From Vibrio sp. SCSIO 43135 (GTDB lineage: Bacteria; Pseudomonadota; Gammaproteobacteria; Enterobacterales; Vibrionaceae), in contig NZ_CP071859.1 in the NCBI RefSeq assembly GCF_023716665.1, positions 744,001 through 808,000 on the forward strand: DNA of 64,000 bases. The letters run 5' to 3'. The position numbers and the translations under genes are program-made. The notes under the pieces were generated by a model. The model worked only from the letters and a program-made list of their open reading frames with translations. It made no database searches and had not been told where the DNA came from. Positions 26,835 to 35,535 of this stretch are shown in pieces. Position 1 is the stretch's first letter. Each line of letters starts with the position of its first letter.

Positions 26835-27920
26835 ATGAAAAAATCAATTTTGGCGGTTTCACTGGTAGCGGTAGTAAGCGGTTCTGCATTAGCGCAAGAA
26901 AAGTTTGCCACACTTGGCGATCACCTTCCTAAGAAAGGTGAGCCAACTGAACTACAACTTCAAAATGCAGGCCCAATTGCGGTAACAGCAGACAACTTCA
27001 TCATGGCTGAGTCAGACAAGTACTTCTTTGAACAGCAAGTTGAAAGCAAAATGAATACCTTCAATCATGCTGATACTCTTGTTACACCAGACAATCAAAC
27101 GGTGGTTCGCCAGAACCGCGATACGCTTTATTCAAAAGGTATCTTCGATACGCAGGGTGGCCTAACGTTTGAACTGCCGGATCTGGATACTTACCAGAGC
27201 CTGCAAGTTATCGATGAACAGCATAGAACCATTGGTGTTATCTACGCTGAAGAAGGCAAAAACAAAATCACTGTAACTCCTGACATGCTGTCTTCGGGTG
27301 AGCACGTATGGGCAATCATCCGTACTCAAGTTGCTTCTATGGATGAGAAAGATCTGGAAGCAGGTCGCGGTAAGCAACGTTTAGTTAAAATGGATGCTAA
27401 CTCTGCGAATCCTTACGTAGCAAAAGGCTTTGAGCAAGTATCTCGTGAGCAGACTCGCCTAGAGCAAGAGCGTAACATCCTTAAGATTGATCTAACTCGC
27501 TCTTTCGGCGCGCCTGGCTCTGAACAAGTGCGTGAGTTTGATGCGAAAGTAGCAACAGCAATGGGTTTTGGTGGACTGCCATCACAGCACGCATTCTACA
27601 AAGTTCTAATCGCTGAAGATCGTAGCGGTGCTTGTCAAACAATGACATTTGAAAAGCCACCACTTAAAGAGAAGGGCTTCTTCTCAGTAACGACCTACGG
27701 TTCAGACGGCTACATTCACGCCTACAACTACGCAACGTCTAGCCGTGAAATTACACCAAACAAAGACGGTTCAATCACAGTGAACTTCAACTGTGAAGGT
27801 GAAAAGAACAACCTAGACGTCCCAGCAAACTGGAGCGGTATCCTACGTATGTATATGCCACAAGATCTCAATGAAATCGTGGCTTACGGTAAGAAAGTAG
27901 AAATGCCACACAGCAAGTAA
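26835..27920 (+). CDS. Exported DUF1254/DUF1214 protein
   Basis: A 361-residue protein with a clear Sec signal peptide (cleavage after SALA, near residue 20). The N-terminal half fits DUF1254 (VRQNRDTLYSKGIFD is its conserved 'N-x-D-T-x-Y' motif), and the C-terminal half fits DUF1214 (FFSVTTYGSDGYIHAYN ... NWSGILRMYMPQ). The family is widespread in the periplasm of Proteobacteria; its function is not known. A strong hairpin 10 bases after the stop separates it from the VWA operon on the same strand, so it is probably transcribed alone or with partial read-through. Confidence 0.88.
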   Translation: MKKSILAVSLVAVVSGSALAQEKFATLGDHLPKKGEPTELQLQNAGPIAVTADNFIMAESDKYFFEQQVESKMNTFNHADTLVTPDNQTVVRQNRDTLYSKGIFDTQGGLTFELPDLDTYQSLQVIDEQHRTIGVIYAEEGKNKITVTPDMLSSGEHVWAIIRTQVASMDEKDLEAGRGKQRLVKMDANSANPYVAKGFEQVSREQTRLEQERNILKIDLTRSFGAPGSEQVREFDAKVATAMGFGGLPSQHAFYKVLIAEDRSGACQTMTFEKPPLKEKGFFSVTTYGSDGYIHAYNYATSSREITPNKDGSITVNFNCEGEKNNLDVPANWSGILRMYMPQDLNEIVAYGKKVEMPHSK

Positions 27921-27930
27921 TTTCCTTTCT

Positions 27931-27963
27931 CAGTTCACTGGTTTCTCCAGTGAACTGGTTTTC
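27931..27963 (+). terminator. Terminator after the DUF1254 gene
   Basis: CAGTTCACTGG paired with CCAGTGAACTG, an 11-base-pair perfect stem with a five-base loop followed by GTTTTC. The T run is short, so it may be leaky. Confidence 0.7.
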
Positions 27964-27993
27964 ATTACCTTATTGTTTCTAAAGGGGGGAGCT

Positions 27994-28482
27994 ATGAGTT
28001 CAGGTGATTGGATCAATGCGTTGCCTTCACAGTGGGGTAATGAAAGCTTAGAAGGCCTGGTGGAAGTTGCTTCCATACCAGAAGTGAGTTGGCTACCTAG
28101 CAGTATTGGTTGGCAAGTGCTGGTTACTCTGGGAGGGGCTTGGTTTCTGGTTCAAGTGCTAAATGCAGCGGCTGTTTACCACTCTAACCGTTACCGTCGC
28201 CAAGCTAGTAAGAAACTAGGGCTGCTACGCGATAATGGGCAGATCGCTGAGATGCCAGCTTTGCTTAGAGAAACGGCGTTACATGCGTTTCCTCGCACAG
28301 CTATTGCACCGCTGACAGGTCAACACTGGGAGCGGTGGTTAGACAACCATTGCCCAGACAGCGGATTTACCGCTCAATCGAAGTCGCTGCTTAGTCAAGC
28401 TGCGTACCACTCTAGCGTTATGGATGACGACAAGGTTAATACACTTTACGCGTCTATCCAGTTGTGGATAGCTCGCCACTAA
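27994..28482 (+). CDS. DUF4381 membrane protein
   Basis: A 162-residue protein with one membrane helix around residues 45-62 (VLVTLGGAWFLVQVL) preceded by a proline-tryptophan-rich region (VSWLPSSIGWQ) and followed by a soluble helical domain with LLRETALHAFPR and the GQHWERWLD motif. This is the DUF4381 pattern, a family almost always found beside MoxR/VWA genes. It starts at ATG 27994 behind AAAGGGGGGA and is the first gene of a six-gene operon running to 33072. Confidence 0.85.
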   Translation: MSSGDWINALPSQWGNESLEGLVEVASIPEVSWLPSSIGWQVLVTLGGAWFLVQVLNAAAVYHSNRYRRQASKKLGLLRDNGQIAEMPALLRETALHAFPRTAIAPLTGQHWERWLDNHCPDSGFTAQSKSLLSQAAYHSSVMDDDKVNTLYASIQLWIARH

Positions 28483-28499
28483 TTTCACTAAGGTCGACA

Positions 28500-29516
28500 A
28501 TGTTAGAGCTACAAACCCCCTGGCTTCTTTCGCTGATTTTCTTACCTGTGTTGGTGTATGTCTTGGTGCCAGCAAAGAAAAAGCCTCAATCTGCTATCCA
28601 AGTTCCTCAGTTTGAGTTGTTGTCTCAAGTGTCTGGAATTACTCCTCAGCAAGGCGTAATCATGTTAAAGCGAACCAAGCGACAAAAGTTGATCGTCGTG
28701 TTCGGCTGGCTGTGTATCGTTGTTGCGTTGGCCAAGCCAGTATGGGTAGGTGAGCCAATTGCTCGCGAGAAATCAGCGCGCGATATTATGGTTGCACTCG
28801 ACTTATCTGGGTCGATGATTAAAAAAGACTTTTACTCTCAAGACGATAAAAAAATCACCCGCCTACAAGCTGCGCAGCAAGTGCTTAAAACCTTTGCTGA
28901 AAGTCGTGATAAAGACCGACTTGGTCTAATCCTGTTTGGTGACGCGCCCTACCTGCAAGTGCCATTGACGGAAGAAACGCAAACTTGGACCGACTTACTT
29001 GAGCAAACCAGTTTAGGCATTGCTGGATGGCAAACCGCCATTGGCGACGCCATTGGTTTGTCTATCCAAGTCTTTAGCCAACAAAAAGCCAGCAACCCAC
29101 TATTAGTCCTGTTAAGTGATGGTAACGACACGGTGTCGAAAATGCCGCTACTAAAGGCGGCTCAAATTGCCAAAAAACATGGAGTAAAGATCTATACCGT
29201 GGCGATGGGGAATCCGCAGGCGGAGGGGGAATATCGAGTTGACGTCGAGTCGCTGCAAAAAATCGCAGAGATCACTGGTGGCAAGAGCTATTTAGCCCAA
29301 GACAGAGTCGAACTTGAACGCGTGTATCAGGAAATCGACCAACTAGAACCACAGATCTTTGAAACTAAAACTTATCGGCCTCGAGTGAGCTTACATTTTG
29401 TTCCTGTAGCCTTATATGCCTTTGTAATGGTGTTGCTGTTACTGCCTTTGCTGTTACTGCCTTTGCTGTTAAAGAATAAGCGCTCACTCCCTCAACAGCA
29501 GGAGGCTCATCAATGA
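28500..29516 (+). CDS. VWA-domain membrane protein (BatA-like)
   Basis: A 338-residue protein: two N-terminal membrane helices, a von Willebrand A domain (about residues 90-270), and a C-terminal helix near 300-325. The metal-ion site is complete, with DLSGSM (near 101), a threonine in GWQTAIGDAIGL and LLSDGNDT. It resembles BatA of Bacteroides and the VWA proteins of MoxR operons. The ATG at 28500 follows AAGGTCGAC. Its last four bases overlap the next gene. A role in sensing or assembling envelope proteins is inferred only. Confidence 0.88.
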   Translation: MLELQTPWLLSLIFLPVLVYVLVPAKKKPQSAIQVPQFELLSQVSGITPQQGVIMLKRTKRQKLIVVFGWLCIVVALAKPVWVGEPIAREKSARDIMVALDLSGSMIKKDFYSQDDKKITRLQAAQQVLKTFAESRDKDRLGLILFGDAPYLQVPLTEETQTWTDLLEQTSLGIAGWQTAIGDAIGLSIQVFSQQKASNPLLVLLSDGNDTVSKMPLLKAAQIAKKHGVKIYTVAMGNPQAEGEYRVDVESLQKIAEITGGKSYLAQDRVELERVYQEIDQLEPQIFETKTYRPRVSLHFVPVALYAFVMVLLLLPLLLLPLLLKNKRSLPQQQEAHQ

Positions 29517-30448
29517 TTGAACAGTTTCACTTTATTCGGCCGCTTGGGCTTCTACTGTTGCTTCCAACAGCGTATTTGTTTTGGCGATTGAAACAGCAAC
29601 AACGGGCTAAAGATAGCTGGAAGAAAAGCATAGCGCCTCATTTGTACCAGCATTTACTGATTGAGAAAAACGGCGCTTCTGTGCTTTCGCCAGAAAAGAT
29701 GTTGGTGCTGCTTTTCCTGATTGCCAGCGTTGTCGTTGCCGGTCCTACATGGCAAAGACAAGCGTCTCCATTTCTAAAAGATGATGCGATTGTTGTAGTG
29801 GCAGTGGATCTCTCACAGAGCATGAGCTTAGCAGATGTGAAGCCGTCTAGAGTCTATGCGGCCAAGAAAATGGCTGAGTCACTAATAAAAGGTCGCGGAG
29901 ATAATAAAACCGCGTTGGTTGCCTTTTCCGGTACTGCTCACGTAGTGATGCCACCTTCCAGAGATCAGGCCATGACGTTGAAGTTCTTGCACGCTTTGGA
30001 CAGCCAGTCTATTGCTAATCCGATTAAACAAACGGACTCGCTGATTGCAAAGGTCGAAGACATTCGTAGCAAGAGCCAAGCCCCGATAACGGTTGTCATG
30101 ATTACTGATGGCGTCAGCGATGGCGCACAGCAAGAGTTCGAAAAGTATTTTGTAAAACACAACAACATAAAGCTGGTGACATGGTCAGTGGTTGGTCAGC
30201 AGTTGGCTGCACATAAGCAAGGGCTTAAGCAATTGGAAAAACTCGCAACGGTAACTTCTGGTGAGCTCGTCGTTCGTAGCGACGAAGAGTCGGGCGTTGG
30301 AAAGGTCACGCAGCTGACCGAAACCCAAATGGTGCTCAGCGATGATGATGCAATGCCATGGGAAGATGCCGGTTACTGGCTGATCTACTTGTTGGCTTTG
30401 GTTCAATTGATGTGGTTTAGAAAAGGGTGGGTGATTCGATGGCGTTAA
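29513..30448 (+). CDS. VWA-domain membrane protein (BatB-like)
   Basis: A 311-residue second VWA protein with the same layout: N-terminal membrane helices, VWA domain, C-terminal membrane helix (YWLIYLLALVQLMWF). The metal site reads DLSQSM, and MITDGVSDG supplies the distal aspartate. It starts in an ATGA overlap with the first VWA gene and overlaps the TPR gene by 10 bases, so the three are translationally linked and probably form a membrane complex. Confidence 0.88.
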   Translation: MIEQFHFIRPLGLLLLLPTAYLFWRLKQQQRAKDSWKKSIAPHLYQHLLIEKNGASVLSPEKMLVLLFLIASVVVAGPTWQRQASPFLKDDAIVVVAVDLSQSMSLADVKPSRVYAAKKMAESLIKGRGDNKTALVAFSGTAHVVMPPSRDQAMTLKFLHALDSQSIANPIKQTDSLIAKVEDIRSKSQAPITVVMITDGVSDGAQQEFEKYFVKHNNIKLVTWSVVGQQLAAHKQGLKQLEKLATVTSGELVVRSDEESGVGKVTQLTETQMVLSDDDAMPWEDAGYWLIYLLALVQLMWFRKGWVIRWR

Positions 30449-31125
30449 CTCTCAACCAAATATCCGAGTATGCCGTGCCATGGAAAGTGCCAACTTTGAA
30501 GCGTAAATGGAAGCGTCATGTCATCTGGCTAGTGATCATTGTAAACATACTTTCGGCTGGGTTATCGACCCGTTCGTATTTGCTGCTGTGGCTGTCCAAT
30601 GATCAGCTTGGTCGAGTGTATTTTCAGCTCGGTGAATACACCCAGGCTTCTGAAGTCTTTGAGGATAATAAGTGGCGTGCCATGAGCCTGTATATGGCAG
30701 AAGATTTCAAAACTTCAGCTCAAACTTGGGCGCAAGTAACCGACTTGCCAGCCAATGTTGCCATGTTTAATCAAGCGAACGCTTATGCGCATCAGCAGAA
30801 TTACTACCAAGCGTTTGTGCTTTACCAAAAGATTCTGGATACAACACCGAATCATCAAGGGGCGAAGAAGAATATTGAGATTGTTGAACCTTTGATTAAG
30901 ACATCGGCAAGCCTTGGTGACTCAGGGGATAACGCCATCATCGACAAGGAAAGCCAACAAGAAAGTAGTGAAAACCTAGGTAACCAGTATCAAGCCGAAA
31001 CTCTCTCTGACCAAGAATGGCTCGAGAGTATTGAATCGGATCCCAAGGTGTTCCTAAAGAAAAAGTTCTTCATCGAGCAGTATGAAGAAGCGAAACGCAA
31101 AGCGCAGCAAGCGCAAAACAAGTAA
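30439..31125 (+). CDS. TPR membrane protein (BatC/BatE-like)
   Basis: A 228-residue protein with an N-terminal membrane helix (about residues 32-52, VIWLVIIVNILSAGLS) and two or three tetratricopeptide repeats (VYFQLGEYTQASEVFED; ANAYAHQQNYYQAFVLYQKIL). The last 60 residues are charged, ending in a lysine- and glutamine-rich helix. In other genomes the VWA protein and its TPR are often one fused chain; here they are separate. ATG 30439 lies inside the end of the preceding gene. Confidence 0.83.
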   Translation: MALTLNQISEYAVPWKVPTLKRKWKRHVIWLVIIVNILSAGLSTRSYLLLWLSNDQLGRVYFQLGEYTQASEVFEDNKWRAMSLYMAEDFKTSAQTWAQVTDLPANVAMFNQANAYAHQQNYYQAFVLYQKILDTTPNHQGAKKNIEIVEPLIKTSASLGDSGDNAIIDKESQQESSENLGNQYQAETLSDQEWLESIESDPKVFLKKKFFIEQYEEAKRKAQQAQNK

Positions 31126-31153
31126 CCGTATGAAATGAATTGGTGGAATTGAT

Positions 31154-32143
31154 ATGTCTATTAAACCGAATTTGAATAAAGTGTTGGAGTTAAAGCAGCG
31201 CGTTTTGCAATCTGTTATCGCGCAAGATGAAATGGTGGACGCGCTAATTATCTCATTGCTGGCTAATGGCAATGTGTTGCTCGAAGGGTTACCTGGCACA
31301 GCAAAAACGCGTTCGATTAAAACTCTGTCTAAGGCTTTAGCCGTCAACCTCGGGCGTGTGCAGTTTACCCCCGACTTATTGCCGTCAGACGTAACGGGCA
31401 CTGAGGTATACCAAGAAGTTCAAGGTAAGCACCAGCTGAGCTTCCAGCAAGGCCCGATTTTTAATAACTTTCTACTGGCCGATGAAATTAACCGTGCTCC
31501 GGCCAAAGTTCAGGCAGCTCTATTAGAAGCAATGGAAGAGCGTCAAGTAACAGTGGCAGGGCAAACCTATCGGCTACCAGATCTGTTTATGGTGTTAGCG
31601 ACACAAAACCCAATTGAGCAAGAGGGGACGTATCCGCTACCAGAGGCTCAAATGGACCGCTTCTTAATGAAAGTGAATATGGCGTACCCAAGTGGTGAAG
31701 CAGAAGCGCAGATCATTCGCCTTGTTCAAGCAGAAGATAACGCAAGTGAACCAGCAGGGAACCATAATGAAATTCAACCGATTGACCCTGCAGTGATTTT
31801 CTCGGCACGTGAAGAAGTGAAAGCGGTATTTAGTAGCGACAATGTGATTGATTACATTGTTAGCATCATTATGGCGACCAGAAAGCCAGAACGCTACACG
31901 GGGAGCTCGTTATCTCAGTGGATCGCTACTGGCGCAAGCCCAAGAGCGAGTTTGGCGATCGATAAATGTTCCAGAGCGTATGCGTGGATGCAAGGGAAAG
32001 ACTTTGTCGAACCTGAAGATGTAAAAAGCATTGTGCACAACGTATTACGTCATCGTATTAGCCTTAGCTACGAAGCGCTTGCTGAAGGGGTAACAACCGA
32101 TGACGTAATCGATGAGATCCTTAGGTACGTGTCGGCGGCGTGA
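31154..32143 (+). CDS. MoxR-family AAA+ ATPase
   Basis: A 329-residue AAA+ protein of the MoxR class. Walker A is GLPGTAKTRS (near residue 45), Walker B LLADEINRAP, sensor 1 LATQNPIEQEGTYPLPEAQMDRF, and sensor 2 lies around ASPRASLAIDK. MoxR ATPases work as chaperones in protein-complex maturation, often with VWA partners, which here are the two upstream genes. It lies 28 bases after the TPR gene and 8 before the DUF58 gene. Confidence 0.93.
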   Translation: MSIKPNLNKVLELKQRVLQSVIAQDEMVDALIISLLANGNVLLEGLPGTAKTRSIKTLSKALAVNLGRVQFTPDLLPSDVTGTEVYQEVQGKHQLSFQQGPIFNNFLLADEINRAPAKVQAALLEAMEERQVTVAGQTYRLPDLFMVLATQNPIEQEGTYPLPEAQMDRFLMKVNMAYPSGEAEAQIIRLVQAEDNASEPAGNHNEIQPIDPAVIFSAREEVKAVFSSDNVIDYIVSIIMATRKPERYTGSSLSQWIATGASPRASLAIDKCSRAYAWMQGKDFVEPEDVKSIVHNVLRHRISLSYEALAEGVTTDDVIDEILRYVSAA

Positions 32144-32151
32144 GGTGAGTG

Positions 32152-33072
32152 ATGAAAAAAACTCATGACTCTCGTGCTTATGTTGAGCTGGCTGAACTGT
32201 ATAAATTGCAGTTCAAAGCGCAAAAGCTCAACCTTACCACCAATCAAACCATAAACAGCTTGCTGAACGGGGCGCATCCATCAAGGCTGCGCGGTCGAGG
32301 CTTGAATTTTGAAGAGCTGAAACAATATCAAGTTGGGGATGACATTCGAACCATGGATTGGAAAGTCACTATGCGAACCGGTAAACCCCATGTCAAAGTT
32401 TTCAGTGAAGAGAAAGACCGAGCGGTGTACGTATTGGTGGATCAAAGGCAATCGATGTTATTTGGCAGCCAATATAAAATGAAGTCAGTAATAGCGGCGG
32501 AGTTGAGTGCACTGCTAGGTTGGATTTCGCTAACGGCAGGCGACCGCTTAGGTGGGGTGTCGTTTACCGATAATCAGCAGATGTTGTTTAAACCAAGTCG
32601 ATCTAAGAACGATTTCTCCAGATTCTTACGTAAGCTAGTCGAGCACAACCACATGCTCAAAGTGGGGAAAAGTGCGGTGAGTTTAAGTGACTCTCTTAAT
32701 CAGCCATTAAAGACGATAGCGAACTTACAAACCAAAAACAGCCTAATTTTATTAATTAGTGACGGGCGTGGGTGGGATGATACGACCACCAAATACGTGA
32801 AAGCGTTGAGCCAGCAAAACGAATTGGTTGTGGCTCATGTCACCGATCCGTTGGAGTTGGAGCTGCCAACTCATACTTACAGTGTGGTCAGTGATGGACA
32901 ATCTCAATTTGAAGTGGATTTGTCTGAACATAAACAGCAATTTGAACAAGCGATCAAACAGCAAATTGAGGCTGTTGATGCAATACGTTCGAAATATGAA
33001 GTGCCGTTGTTCCCGATCTCTACGCTGGTGGATGTGGATTATCAGCTGAGAAAAAGCCTAGCGAGAGGTTGA
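32152..33072 (+). CDS. DUF58 protein
   Basis: A 306-residue protein of the DUF58 family, the usual companion of MoxR. The conserved sequence RLRGRGLNFEELKQYQVGDDIRTMDW contains the family's 'Y-x-x-G-D-D-x-R-x-I-D-W' motif near residue 60. The C-terminal part has a VWA-like fold with VYVLVDQRQSMLFG. The ATG at 32152 is chosen because GAGGTGAG lies just upstream; a GTG at 32149 is the alternative. It ends the operon. No BatD gene follows. Confidence 0.9.
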   Translation: MKKTHDSRAYVELAELYKLQFKAQKLNLTTNQTINSLLNGAHPSRLRGRGLNFEELKQYQVGDDIRTMDWKVTMRTGKPHVKVFSEEKDRAVYVLVDQRQSMLFGSQYKMKSVIAAELSALLGWISLTAGDRLGGVSFTDNQQMLFKPSRSKNDFSRFLRKLVEHNHMLKVGKSAVSLSDSLNQPLKTIANLQTKNSLILLISDGRGWDDTTTKYVKALSQQNELVVAHVTDPLELELPTHTYSVVSDGQSQFEVDLSEHKQQFEQAIKQQIEAVDAIRSKYEVPLFPISTLVDVDYQLRKSLARG

Positions 33073-33082
33073 GGTTCAACCA

Positions 33083-33118
33083 ACAAAAATACCAGTAGTT
33101 TATGTATCCACTGGTATT
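33083..33118 (-). terminator. Terminator after yitT
   Basis: Minus-strand AATACCAGT ... ACTGGTATTTTTG. The T run is on the minus strand, so it serves yitT; the same stem may also slow read-through from the DUF58 operon. Confidence 0.65.
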
Positions 33119-33153
33119 GCGTATCGGGTGGGGAGCTGGTGAGACTATCGGCT

Positions 33154-33789
33154 TTAGCCGTGGCGCACCGAGTAGCGCGTTGGTTTATGGTTCATCGCCA
33201 GGACCACGTTGAGCGCGACTGCGCCGAGCACCGACAGTAAAATTGTCATCGGTGGTACAAAGAAGAATGAAGTCATCAGAATTGCCATATCGATAGCGAG
33301 CTGACTTTTTCCTACCGATATACCGAACTTATCTTGAATAAACAGACACAGTACGTTGAAGCCCCCTAGGCTAGAGCGATGTCTAAATAGGATCAGCATA
33401 CCTAGTCCCATCAGCAGTCCGCCAGCAATGGCACAATACACTTCATTGATCTTGTCGAGTGAAATAAATAAGTACAAGTGGTCGGCAAATACCGACACCA
33501 TCGCACCTGAAATCGCACTGTTAATGGCAAATCGACGGCCAAATCGTTTCCATGCGAGTAAATAGAATGGACAGTTGGCTACAAAATACAGCGTACCAAA
33601 AGAAACTGAGACCAATTGGCTCAGCAACAGTGCTAATCCAGCCGTGCCACCAGTCAACAGACTCGCAGACTGCAAGAAGAATAAGCCTTGAGCGACAAGG
33701 AAAGTCCCTGTCAGGATTGCCATCCAGTCTTCTTTACGTGTGTGTTTTTCCATCAATTTTAAAATTAACTGCTCTATAATGGCGTGCAT
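33154..33789 (-). CDS. YitT-family membrane protein
   Basis: A membrane protein of up to 211 residues with five or six helices of the YitT/DUF161 N-terminal domain (GTFLVAQGLFFLQSASLLTGGTAGLALLLSQL). It lacks the cytoplasmic DUF2179 domain of longer YitT proteins. Function is unknown. The long start at 33789 has no clear ribosome site; an in-frame ATG at 33753 (MEKHTRKEDW) may be the true start. It is divergent from glyA and separated from it by about 330 bases. Confidence 0.83.
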   Translation of the reverse strand: MHAIIEQLILKLMEKHTRKEDWMAILTGTFLVAQGLFFLQSASLLTGGTAGLALLLSQLVSVSFGTLYFVANCPFYLLAWKRFGRRFAINSAISGAMVSVFADHLYLFISLDKINEVYCAIAGGLLMGLGMLILFRHRSSLGGFNVLCLFIQDKFGISVGKSQLAIDMAILMTSFFFVPPMTILLSVLGAVALNVVLAMNHKPTRYSVRHG

Positions 33790-33857
33790 AGTAAGGAAAA
33801 GTTGATAATTTCGGTAGCTAGAGAGGCAAATTTAAGGTAAACCTATGTAATTATCGT

Positions 33858-33872
33858 TTTACAGGGTGTAAA
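33858..33872. promoter_or_regulatory. Perfect inverted repeat TTTACA-GGG-TGTAAA
   Basis: A six-base inverted repeat around GGG between yitT and glyA. It has the size of a transcription-factor site, but the half-site orientation is opposite to a TyrR box and no regulator can be named. Confidence 0.4.
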
Positions 33873-33944
33873 GCGTAAATTTGACAGGGGTTTGCGAGTC
33901 AATTCAACTTTGTGACTCATCATGACAAACCTTCTATGTCATTA

Positions 33945-33970
33945 TGAAAAAACTGCATGAGAAAAATTCA
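33945..33970. promoter_or_regulatory. Two tandem MetR-like boxes ahead of glyA
   Basis: TGAAAAAACTGCA (33945-33957) and TGAGAAAAATTCA (33958-33970) each match the MetR consensus TGAA-N5-TTCA with one mismatch and lie back to back. E. coli glyA is activated by MetR from two sites, so the match is plausible. Confidence 0.6.
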
Positions 33971-34024
33971 AATTTTCTCTTTATGACCTAGATCAAATTA
34001 TGTAGAATGCGCACCATTAGCTTG

Positions 34025-34040
34025 ATGCAAACGTTTGCGT
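34025..34040. promoter_or_regulatory. PurR operator ahead of glyA
   Basis: ATGCAAACGTTTGCGT, one base away from the PurR palindrome ACGCAAACGTTTGCGT, 79 bases before the glyA start. E. coli glyA is also repressed by PurR. Confidence 0.85.
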
Positions 34041-34118
34041 GGCGACTTTTGCGTAGATTATAGCGGCATTAAGTGGTTTTTTTGAAACTTTCAGTACAAT
34101 CTGAGTCAGGAGATACAG

Positions 34119-35369
34119 ATGCTTAAGCGTGATATGAATATCGCTGATTACGATGCGGATCTATTCGCAGCAATCCAAGAAGAAACTCTTCGTCAGGAAG
34201 AACACATTGAACTTATCGCTTCGGAAAACTACACAAGCCCACGTGTAATGGAAGCTCAAGGTTCTCAGCTAACAAACAAATATGCTGAAGGTTACCCTGG
34301 CAAGCGTTACTACGGTGGCTGTGAGTACGTAGACAAAGTGGAAACACTGGCTATCGACCGTGCATGTGAATTGTTTGGTGCGGAATACGCGAACGTACAA
34401 CCTCACTCAGGTTCTCAAGCAAACAACGCAGTATACATGGCGCTACTGAACGCAGGCGATACGGTACTTGGTATGAGCCTAGCACACGGTGGTCACCTGA
34501 CTCACGGTTCTCCAGTAAACTTCTCAGGTAAGCTTTACAACATCATTCCTTACGGTATCGACGAAGCAGGCCAAATCGATTACGAAGAGATGGAAAAACT
34601 GGCTATCGAGAACAAGCCTAAGATGATCATCGGTGGCTTCTCTGCTTACTCTCAAATCTGTGATTGGAAACGCATGCGTGAAATCGCAGACAAAGTTGGT
34701 GCGTATCTATTCGTTGATATGGCACACGTTGCAGGCCTAATCGCGGCAGGTGTTTACCCTAACCCAGTACCACACGCGCACGTTGTTACAACAACAACAC
34801 ACAAAACGCTAGCAGGTCCACGTGGCGGTCTTATCCTTTCTAACGAAGGTGAAGAGCTGTACAAGAAGCTGAACTCAGCGGTATTCCCTGGTGGTCAAGG
34901 CGGTCCTCTAATGCACGTTATCGCAGGTAAAGCAGTAGCGTTCAAAGAAGCACTAGAGCCAGAATTCAAAGAATACCAAGCTCGCGTTGTTGCAAACGCA
35001 AAAGCAATGGTAGCGGAGTTCATCGCACGTGGTTACAACATCGTTTCAGGCTCAACAGAGAACCACCTGTTCCTAGTTGACCTAATCGACAAAGACATCA
35101 CAGGTAAAGATGCAGACGCAGCACTAGGTGCAGCAAACATCACTGTAAACAAGAACTCAGTACCAAACGATCCTCGTAGCCCATTTGTTACATCAGGTAT
35201 CCGTATCGGCTCTCCTTCAATCACTCGCCGTGGTTTCTCTGAAGAAGATGCGAAGAACCTAGCAGGTTGGATCTGTGACATCCTAGATAACATGGGTGAT
35301 GAGTCTGTTATCGAAGCGACGAAAGCAAAAGTATTAGAGATCTGTAAGCGTCTACCAGTTTACGCATAA
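34119..35369 (+). CDS. glyA: Serine hydroxymethyltransferase GlyA
   Basis: GlyA converts serine and tetrahydrofolate to glycine and 5,10-methylene-tetrahydrofolate, the main one-carbon source. The 416-residue PLP enzyme has the cofactor lysine in [16 protein letters not shown], and the N-terminus [12 protein letters not shown] equals that of E. coli. An AGGAGAT ribosome site precedes the ATG. The codon use is strongly biased, as for a highly expressed gene. Promoter region carries PurR and MetR-like boxes. Confidence 0.98.
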   Translation: MLKRDMNIADYDADLFAAIQEETLRQEEHIELIASENYTSPRVMEAQGSQLTNKYAEGYPGKRYYGGCEYVDKVETLAIDRACELFGAEYANVQPHSGSQANNAVYMALLNAGDTVLGMSLAHGGHLTHGSPVNFSGKLYNIIPYGIDEAGQIDYEEMEKLAIENKPKMIIGGFSAYSQICDWKRMREIADKVGAYLFVDMAHVAGLIAAGVYPNPVPHAHVVTTTTHKTLAGPRGGLILSNEGEELYKKLNSAVFPGGQGGPLMHVIAGKAVAFKEALEPEFKEYQARVVANAKAMVAEFIARGYNIVSGSTENHLFLVDLIDKDITGKDADAALGAANITVNKNSVPNDPRSPFVTSGIRIGSPSITRRGFSEEDAKNLAGWICDILDNMGDESVIEATKAKVLEICKRLPVYA

Positions 35370-35391
35370 TTTTTTCTGGCTCAAATAGCTT

Positions 35392-35508
35392 AATTTCTGT
35401 GTCAAAGGTGCTCATTTACATTCGTAAACTCCGCGCCTTTTCCTTGAACTAAAGCTATTTGATTGAAAAATAAGATTTGAAAGGCTCCTGTTGGGAGCCT
35501 TTTTTATT
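35392..35508 (+). repeat. Hairpin repeat unit A after glyA
   Basis: Begins AATTTCTGTGTC, then 7 bases, CTCA and the hairpin TTTAC-ATTC-GTAAA; an outer stem AAAGGTG / CGCCTTT encloses it (35404-35440). The unit ends with the AAGGCTCC / GGGAGCCTTTTTT terminator. Unit B shares the same framework 144 bases on. Confidence 0.6.
35481..35505 (+). terminator. Terminator after glyA
   Basis: AAGGCTCC-TGTT-GGGAGCCTTTTTT, 110 bases beyond the stop. Confidence 0.8.
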
Positions 35509-35535
35509 GGTCTGGTAGTGCCTAGATGGAGAGCG

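Noticed and set aside
30439..31125. TPR protein considered as BatD
   Set aside because: BatD proteins are long and have repeated beta-sandwich domains; this one is short, helical and TPR-type, so BatC/BatE-like is the better fit.
33790..34118. Glycine riboswitch in front of glyA
   Set aside because: The tandem glycine aptamer signature was not found; the region instead holds protein-binding palindromes. In vibrios the glycine riboswitch is known ahead of gcv and transporter genes.
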